DNA from: Alphaproteobacteria bacterium UBA2966
Lineage (GTDB): Bacteria; Pseudomonadota; Alphaproteobacteria; UBA2966
Reading direction: 5' to 3'
Assembly (NCBI GenBank): GCA_002348365.1
Contig: DEBC01000025.1
Span: forward strand, 56,908-76,828
DNA: 19,921 bases
In this document: positions 15,640-19,921 of the stretch, in pieces
How the letters are laid out: each line of letters starts with the position of its first letter
Numbering within the stretch: position 1 is the stretch's first letter
The notes under the pieces: model-generated
What the model saw: the letters and a program-made list of their open reading frames with translations, nothing else
What the model was told of the DNA's origin: nothing
Database searches by the model: none
Translations under genes and position numbers: made by a program

Positions 15640-16704
15640 TCAGACAAATGCCAGGTGGTCGGGATCGGCATCCAGGTATTGCGCCAGCTGGCGGTTCTTG
15701 GCGTCTGCCACACAGTGATGTTGGCAGTCGCGAGAAGGATCGATCCTACGCATATGCGATTGCGTTTCTTCACTCATCCAGAAATCACGGAAGCGCTGAT
15801 CCTTGACCGATCCAAGGATTCCCGATGCCGTGTAGGCCTTGTCCTGGCAAGTGTACACCCTGCAGTCGGCGCCGATCACGGTGAGGAAGTGCAGGAACGA
15901 ACAACGCCCGTAATTCTTTTCGAATCGCCCCGCAAGATCATGATAGTGATCCACAACGTGGAAAGTATCGTCCTCGAGCTCTTTGGCGGCAGTGATGCCG
16001 TCCCGCACGGTCTCCGAGAAACGCGCGTAATAGGCATCGTTTTCTTCCGCATCATTTCCGATGACGCAGCCGGAAACTTTGATGTGACTTACGCCGCAGG
16101 ACTTCAGAAGTCGCGACAAGTCAGCGACATGCGAAGCGTTGCGTTCGTCCACAATGATGCTCGCGCCGAGCGCACACTCGGAATTCCGGTCCGAGAAGTT
16201 GGACAGATTGCGGATAACCTTATTGAATTCTTCGGGCCCGACACTTCGATAGGTCGAGTAGCTCTCCGGGTCCCAACCGTCGATGGAAACACGAATCCAG
16301 GTACCGTGCCGGGCAAATGCGTCCACGACCTTGCCTCGAAGTTGAGAGCCATTGGTGAGACACCCGATCCTTATCCCTCCTTCGGAAAGCGTAGTGATTG
16401 TTTCGGCCAGACCGGGATAGAGCAGCGGCTCCCCGCCGCCGGAGAACGTCACGGCCTCGACGCCCATGGCCACCAGGTCTTCGACGATGTCGGCCATCTT
16501 TTCGCGCGGGATTCGATCACGCACCACCATATCCTGACCCAGGGACACTGCGTCGGTGCGGTAGGCACAGAAGTAGCAACTGTGATTGCAGACGTTGGTC
16601 GGCTTGATTCGAACGTGAACAGGTGCCGCCGGTTCTCCCGCAGCAAGCGCCGCGAGCCGATCGGGAAAATGCCACATCTTTGTGGCGATATAGACACCTC
16701 GCAT
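15640..16704 (-). CDS. radical SAM enzyme with Twitch/SPASM-like C-terminal iron-sulfur domain
   Basis: A 354-residue enzyme. The radical SAM cluster motif is Cys39-x3-Cys43-x2-Cys46 (CNHSCYFC), the SAM-binding GGGEP is at 89-93 (FSGGGEPLLYP), and the TIM-barrel strands follow. The C-terminus adds five cysteines: Cys268, Cys281, Cys286, Cys327 and Cys331, which can hold one auxiliary [4Fe-4S] cluster (Twitch-like). The opening TKMWHFPDRLAAL plus VHVRIKPTNVCNHSC resembles uncharacterised radical SAM proteins often found in polysaccharide-modification loci. I saw no small precursor-peptide gene beside it, so peptide modification is not supported. The start at 16704 has AGGAG 8 bases upstream. 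An FNR-type box lies about 100 bases upstream and fits an oxygen-sensitive enzyme. Confidence 0.92.
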   Translation of the reverse strand: MRGVYIATKMWHFPDRLAALAAGEPAAPVHVRIKPTNVCNHSCYFCAYRTDAVSLGQDMVVRDRIPREKMADIVEDLVAMGVEAVTFSGGGEPLLYPGLAETITTLSEGGIRIGCLTNGSQLRGKVVDAFARHGTWIRVSIDGWDPESYSTYRSVGPEEFNKVIRNLSNFSDRNSECALGASIIVDERNASHVADLSRLLKSCGVSHIKVSGCVIGNDAEENDAYYARFSETVRDGITAAKELEDDTFHVVDHYHDLAGRFEKNYGRCSFLHFLTVIGADCRVYTCQDKAYTASGILGSVKDQRFRDFWMSEETQSHMRRIDPSRDCQHHCVADAKNRQLAQYLDADPDHLAFV

Positions 16705-16754
16705 GGTCGAATCTCCTGACCACGTCGCTCCGCAACCATCATCGCGTTACGTCG

Positions 16755-16771
16755 TTTAACGCTCGGTTAAA
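16755..16771. promoter_or_regulatory. inverted repeat in the radical SAM/SDR divergent region, possible operator
   Basis: TTTAAC (16755-16760) and GTTAAA (16766-16771) flank GCTCG. The AT-rich arms stand out in a GC-rich segment and lie between the FNR-type box and the radical SAM start, where a start site or regulator site would be expected. Function is not shown. Confidence 0.3.
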
Positions 16772-16804
16772 TTCGTGGGATCGCCGTGACTCGCCCCACC
16801 TTTT

Positions 16805-16818
16805 TTGATTTACATCAA
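16805..16818. promoter_or_regulatory. FNR/ANR/FixK-type binding site (perfect TTGAT-N4-ATCAA)
   Basis: TTGAT, TTAC, ATCAA reproduces the full consensus of the FNR/CRP-family anaerobic regulators, centred at 16811.5 between the divergent radical SAM gene (start 16704) and SDR gene (start 16857). For the radical SAM gene a class II position (-41.5) would put transcription start near 16770 and leave a 66-base leader, which is workable. For the SDR gene the same rule gives a start near 16853, after its ribosome site, so activation in that direction is unlikely; repression is possible. No clear -10 hexamer was found on either strand. Confidence 0.6.
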
Positions 16819-16843
16819 TCCGTCGGGACGACATGGACCACGC

Positions 16844-16850
16844 AGGAGGG
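16844..16850 (+). promoter_or_regulatory. strong Shine-Dalgarno sequence deciding the SDR start
   Basis: AGGAGGG is 6 bases before the ATG at 16857. It rules against the in-frame ATG at 16833, which has no ribosome site and lies only 14 bases after the FNR-type box. Confidence 0.75.
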
Positions 16851-16856
16851 CAGACG

Positions 16857-17603
16857 ATGGGTGTGATGCTGGTCACGGGTGCGAGCCGCGGGATCGGCGC
16901 GGCGGTTGCCCGTCTCGCCGGCCGCAAGGGCTGGGACGTCGCAGTCAACTTCCTCCAGTCCGAGGAAAAGGCTGAAGCCGTCGCCGAAGAGATCCGTGCC
17001 GGTGGGACCCGTGCAATAACCGTCCAGGCCGACGTCGGAGTCGAGACAGACATCATCCGCATGTTCGGAGAAGTCGAGGCCGGATTGGGAACGCCCCAGG
17101 CGGTGGTGAACAATGCCGCAATCGATTACGACACCCTGATCGCCGAGTTCGATCTCGACCAGTTCCGCCGGACGTTCGATATCAATGTGATGGGACCGGC
17201 TCTCATCGCGAAGGAATCGATCAATCGCATGTCGACCCGCCTGGGTGGCGCGGGCGGCGTTATCGTGAATGTGTCCTCGATCTCCTCGCGCACGGGCGGC
17301 TGGCCCCGCGACGTACCCTACGCTGCAACGAAAGGCGCCCTGGATTCATTCACGCTCGGCCTCGCCAAAGAGGTCGGTCCCGAAGGCATCCGCGTGGTCT
17401 CAGTGCGTCCTGGCGCGACCCGCACGGAGATCTGGGATGGCAACGAAGTCGATCTCAACGTGGCCACGGAAGCCGTCAACCGCGAAGCGCCCTTGCGGCG
17501 CATGGGTGAACCCGAGGAAATCGCCAACCTCGTGGTCTGGGCATGCTCCGACGAAGCGAGTTACGTCACGGCGACCTGTCTCGAGGTTGCCGGCGGGCGG
17601 TAG
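16857..17603 (+). CDS. short-chain dehydrogenase/reductase (classical SDR, FabG-like)
   Basis: A 248-residue classical SDR that interconverts an alcohol and a ketone with NAD(P)H. The cofactor motif TGASRGIG is at 7-14, NNAA at 85-88, and the catalytic tetrad is Asn110 (FDIN), Ser140/Ser141 (VNVSS), Tyr155 and Lys159 (YAATK). The C-terminus MGEPEEIANLVVWACSDEASYVTATCLEVAGGR is the standard FabG-type ending. The segment after strand 2 reads NFLQSEEKAEAV, with no acidic residue at the strand end, which suggests NADP(H) preference. Specificity (3-oxoacyl-CoA/ACP or another carbonyl) is open. The cupin gene starts 52 bases downstream on the same strand and probably belongs to the same transcript. 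Confidence 0.93.
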   Translation: MGVMLVTGASRGIGAAVARLAGRKGWDVAVNFLQSEEKAEAVAEEIRAGGTRAITVQADVGVETDIIRMFGEVEAGLGTPQAVVNNAAIDYDTLIAEFDLDQFRRTFDINVMGPALIAKESINRMSTRLGGAGGVIVNVSSISSRTGGWPRDVPYAATKGALDSFTLGLAKEVGPEGIRVVSVRPGATRTEIWDGNEVDLNVATEAVNREAPLRRMGEPEEIANLVVWACSDEASYVTATCLEVAGGR

Positions 17604-17655
17604 TCGCGGCCCGATACGATTGGTGTAGACTTAGCGTCAACCACAGGAGGGGCTC

Positions 17656-17943
17656 ATGGCGGACGTCGGTACCAAAGTCATCTTCGAAGACGACGAGGTC
17701 AAGGTTTGGAACCTGATTATCGATCCTGGCGAGGCCTCGGGAATGCACACTCACGGCCACAATTACTTCTACTATGTGGTGGAAGGCACCACCCTCGAAA
17801 TCCACCGTGATGACGGCACGATCGATACGGTCACGATGCAACCGGGTGACGTTGTGGGCGGCAAGGAAGGCTCTACCCACGACGCCAAGAACATCGGCGA
17901 CACACGGTTTCGCAATGTCCTGGTCGAGGTGAAGTCGAGCTGA
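17656..17943 (+). CDS. small single-domain cupin protein
   Basis: This 95-residue beta-barrel protein has cupin motif 1 at HTHGHNYFYYVVEG (31-44) and motif 2 at PGDVVGGKEGSTHDAKNIGDT (63-83). Metal ligands visible are His31, His33 and His75; the usual motif-1 glutamate position is Tyr37, with His35 and Asn36 as neighbours that could replace it. AGGAGGGG directly upstream of the ATG is a strong ribosome site. No signal peptide is seen. Small cupins act as metal-dependent isomerases, dioxygenases or sensory/binding proteins; nothing here selects among them. The neighbouring SDR gene suggests a shared small substrate. A hairpin-repeat pair follows the stop and may end the transcript. Confidence 0.88.
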   Translation: MADVGTKVIFEDDEVKVWNLIIDPGEASGMHTHGHNYFYYVVEGTTLEIHRDDGTIDTVTMQPGDVVGGKEGSTHDAKNIGDTRFRNVLVEVKSS

Positions 17944-17988
17944 GCGTGGTTGGGATGGTCGCCAACTGCCGCATTCATCAAAGAAAAA

Positions 17989-18074
17989 CACACCCCTCTA
18001 TCTCCCCCCTGCAAAGGGGGGAGGACTATATTGTTTTCCTCCCCCTTGAAGGGGGAGGCTAGGTGGGGGTGTGT
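17989..18074. repeat. pair of GC-rich hairpin repeats, hairpins facing each other
   Basis: The first copy has tail ACACACCCCTC, then hairpin CCCCCC (18004-18009), loop TGCAAA, GGGGGG (18016-18021). The second copy is inverted: hairpin CCTCCCCC, loop TTGAA, GGGGGAGG (18038-18058, an 8-base perfect stem), then tail TAGGTGGGGGTGTGT. The tails are outermost, so the whole stretch can fold as one long stem, or as two separate hairpins. It is the same element as near 10.7 kb but with the opposite relative arrangement. It lies between the convergent cupin and RidA genes and could act as a bidirectional terminator. Confidence 0.8.
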
Positions 18075-18088
18075 ATTCATTTGAAGGC

Positions 18089-18472
18089 CTACTTGTAAGC
18101 GAACGCGTCGACCTCGAAATGCCAATCCGGCGACGCCAGCCCACCCACGATCAGAAGTGTCCCCGCTGGCCTGACATCTCCGAACACACGGTCCTTGGCG
18201 GCTCGAAACTTTGGAACGTTCTCCCGATCGAGCAGGTAGTAGCGCATGGAAACAACGTGCTCCACGTCCATGTCGGCCGCGCGCAGCACACCCTGCACGT
18301 TGCGAAAGGCCTGTTCTGCTTGTGCCTCGAAGTCCTCGGGGACGGTGCCGTCGGGCATCGCGCCCACTTGACCCGCCACATAGACGAGCTTCGACGCGTT
18401 CGTGATCTCGACACCCTGGCTGTAGCTTCCAAACGGTTGCGCGAGATCTTCCGGGTTGAAATATCTGTTCAT
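18089..18472 (-). CDS. RidA/YjgF/YER057c/UK114 family protein, active-site arginine absent
   Basis: This 127-residue protein has the RidA fold: YFNPEDLAQPFGSYSQGVEI at the start, KLVYVAGQVGAMPDGTV (28-44), QAEQAFRNVQGVLRAADMDVEHVVSMRYYLLD and a C-terminal beta strand HFEVDAFAY. RidA enzymes hydrolyse reactive enamine/imine intermediates of amino-acid breakdown as trimers. The substrate-carboxylate arginine (Arg105 in E. coli RidA, in PARSC) is replaced: the local sequence is PAGTL with Gly104, while the Glu120 position is kept. It therefore probably belongs to a Rid subfamily without imine deaminase activity. GGGAGGT just upstream of the ATG supports 18472. It is divergent from the DUF3179 gene. 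Confidence 0.9.
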   Translation of the reverse strand: MNRYFNPEDLAQPFGSYSQGVEITNASKLVYVAGQVGAMPDGTVPEDFEAQAEQAFRNVQGVLRAADMDVEHVVSMRYYLLDRENVPKFRAAKDRVFGDVRPAGTLLIVGGLASPDWHFEVDAFAYK

Positions 18473-18545
18473 GACCTACCTCCCTACTGCAACATCACTT
18501 ATGGAACCCGCTTCGCGGAGCCATGCATGAGAGCTTAGCAGCCCT

Positions 18546-18568
18546 GGTACCGGGATGCCCGGTCACCA
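18546..18568. repeat. hairpin in the RidA/DUF3179 intergenic region
   Basis: GGTACCGGG (18546-18554), loop ATG, CCCGGT (18558-18563), one bulged C, then ACC give a 9-base stem with one bulge, ending about 18 bases before the DUF3179 start. It could be an operator, or an mRNA structure limiting translation; it lacks the T-run of a terminator. Confidence 0.4.
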
Positions 18569-18585
18569 CCTTGTTGGATCACATC

Positions 18586-19921
18586 ATGCGCCTGCCATTC
18601 CTCGCCCGAGTCTTCGCCGCTGCAACCGCAACGGTAATCGTCGTGTTCACGGCACTGGCGTTTTCCGTCTGTTCGGTTACGGAGACGTACGCGCAAACCC
18701 CTGCGGAAGATGTGGAGACGCAGGTTCGCCAGCTTCTGGTCAGAGACATGGATCGTCGTCACGATGCCCTCAAGTGGCTTGCCGAGCGTGGCGACGCGGA
18801 CGTCGCGGCAGCGCTGATCATGACCCTGCGTTACATCCGCGATGATGACCGAGCCATCCGCAACACGCTGGAGGCTCTCACTGGTGCTCAGCCGGGTGAC
18901 GGCTGGGACGACTGGATCCTGTGGCAGGAGGCGCATCCCGAGATCATCCCGTTTGAAGGGTTCGATGCCTTTAAGGCCGATCTCTTCGCGCTGATCGACG
19001 TGAATTTTAGGCTGTTCCTTCAACGCGGCATCAGGCATGAAATCCGACTGGAGGAAATCGTCTGGGGCGGCGTCGTCAAGGATGGCATCCCGGCGCTCAA
19101 CGATCCAAAACACCTGGCACCGGATGAGGCGACCTACATCACGAACGACGAGCTGGTCTTCGGCGTGGAAATCAATGGCGACGCGCGCGCCTATCCACTG
19201 CGCATGCTGGACTGGCACGAAATGTTCAACGATATCGTCGGGGGTGTGCCCGTGGCGCTTGCCTACTGCACGCTGTGCGGCTCGGGCATCCTGTTCGAAA
19301 CCCACGTCGAAGGCCGGCCGGAACGTTTCGTCTTCGGTTCCTCCGGGTTTCTCTATCGGTCGAACAAGCTGATGTACGACCAGGAGACACATTCGCTTTG
19401 GAACCAGTTCACCGGCCGCCCCGTGGTCGGACCGCTCACCGGCTCGGGAATAGAGCTGACCGTGCGGCCTGTGGCCATTACCACCTGGCAGCGCTGGTTC
19501 GCGCGTCATCCGGATACCACGGTGCTGTCGCTCGATACGGGTTACGCGCGGGACTACACGCCCGGGCGACCCTACGCCAGCTACTTTGCGAGCCCCGACC
19601 TGATGTTCCCGGCGCTGGTGCACGACACGCGTCTGCAGCCCAAGGACTTCGTCTTCGCCCTTCGCAGTGGCGTACACGAAAAGGCGTGGCCGCTGTCGGC
19701 CTTCGACGGCGGAGCCGTCATCAATGACCGCATCGGCACACTGGACGTGGTGCTGATCGGTGACGCCGCCTCCCGGACGGTGCGAGCCTACGACGCCCGC
19801 GGCCGTGACTTCACGTCAGGCGATGGCGATACCGTCGAGGGCAGCGGCCAGCGCTGGACCGTAGGGGAGGAATCGCTGATCGCCGAGGACGGCCAGACGC
19901 TCGCCCGCCTGCCGGGGCACA
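18586..19921 (+). CDS. DUF3179 domain exported protein (3' end outside window)
   Basis: The frame from ATG 18586 stays open to the window end: 445 codons plus one base. The N-terminus is a signal peptide (RLPFLARVFAAATATVIVVF...) with likely cleavage near TYAQ, residue ~39, so the protein is periplasmic or outer-surface. Residues 40-170 are a helical, HEAT-like charged region. The DUF3179 core starts near 200: FGVEINGDARAYPLRMLDWHEMFND, then a C-x2-C pair, Cys228/Cys231 (AYCTLCGSG), then FGSSGFLYRSNKLMYDQETHSLWNQFTG and the YASYFASPDLMFP region. The family's biochemical role is unknown; the conserved cysteine pair may bind metal or be redox-active. The ribosome site is weak. Confidence is high for the family, moderate for the exact start. 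Confidence 0.88.
   Translation, partial: MRLPFLARVFAAATATVIVVFTALAFSVCSVTETYAQTPAEDVETQVRQLLVRDMDRRHDALKWLAERGDADVAAALIMTLRYIRDDDRAIRNTLEALTGAQPGDGWDDWILWQEAHPEIIPFEGFDAFKADLFALIDVNFRLFLQRGIRHEIRLEEIVWGGVVKDGIPALNDPKHLAPDEATYITNDELVFGVEINGDARAYPLRMLDWHEMFNDIVGGVPVALAYCTLCGSGILFETHVEGRPERFVFGSSGFLYRSNKLMYDQETHSLWNQFTGRPVVGPLTGSGIELTVRPVAITTWQRWFARHPDTTVLSLDTGYARDYTPGRPYASYFASPDLMFPALVHDTRLQPKDFVFALRSGVHEKAWPLSAFDGGAVINDRIGTLDVVLIGDAASRTVRAYDARGRDFTSGDGDTVEGSGQRWTVGEESLIAEDGQTLARLPGH

Noticed and set aside
15529..16719. 396-codon open frame on the plus strand opposite the radical SAM gene
   Set aside because: The minus strand has the CxxxCxxC and GGGEP motifs in a normal-length enzyme; the antisense product is low-complexity shadow.
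18535..19677. 380-codon open frame on the minus strand opposite the DUF3179 gene
   Set aside because: The plus strand is open to the window end and gives a signal peptide plus a recognisable DUF3179 core.

Overview
The window looks like a chromosomal segment of a GC-rich, probably alphaproteobacterial, environmental bacterium. The evidence is dense short-gap gene packing on both strands, frequent GTG and TTG starts, family resemblances (Nu-class glutathione transferase, DUF2927, DUF3179, NDP-forming acyl-CoA ligase), and C5-6/G5-6 intergenic hairpin repeats of a kind common in alphaproteobacteria. The taxon is inference. I saw no tRNA, rRNA, CRISPR array, insertion sequence or phage gene. No stretch over 300 bases lacks a gene; the longest gap is about 230 bases (1338-1568).

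Layout. 1-411: 3' end of a dihydropyrimidinase/hydantoinase gene. 480-1337 (-): alpha/beta hydrolase, divergent from an AMP-forming acyl-CoA synthetase (1569-3107, +). Then a Nu-class-like glutathione transferase (3131-3817, -) and a monocarboxylate/oxalate-type MFS transporter (3994-5199, -). 5421-5918 (+): small protein with a Lys/Ala-rich tail. 5995-8260 (-): a SAM methyltransferase and, upstream of it, an extended-SDR epimerase/dehydratase. 8486-10645 (+): fused NDP-forming acyl-CoA synthetase, ending at a pair of hairpin repeats. 10825-11967 (-): nitronate monooxygenase-type flavoprotein, divergent from a tight four-gene run (12153-14628, +): thiolase-like protein, DUF35 protein and two single-hotdog MaoC-type subunits. 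14659-15414 (-): secreted DUF2927 protein. 15640-16704 (-): radical SAM enzyme with a cysteine-rich C-terminal extension. 16857-17943 (+): SDR oxidoreductase and cupin. A second hairpin-repeat pair follows, then a RidA-family protein (18089-18472, -) and the start of an exported DUF3179 protein (18586 to the window end, +).

How it may work together. Most genes suit catabolism of an unidentified organic acid, cyclic amide or lipid-like compound: uptake (MFS), ring opening (hydantoinase), CoA activation by two different chemistries, hydration (paired MaoC subunits) and C-C cleavage (thiolase-like plus DUF35), with oxidoreductases and small accessory proteins around them. The most distinctive part is the thiolase-like/DUF35/MaoC/MaoC run. 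It recalls the hydratase plus Ltp2-type aldolase of actinobacterial steroid side-chain degradation, and its thiolase-like protein lacks the usual nucleophilic cysteine. The second notable point is a perfect FNR/ANR/FixK-type palindrome between the radical SAM gene and the divergent SDR gene, suggesting oxygen-dependent control.
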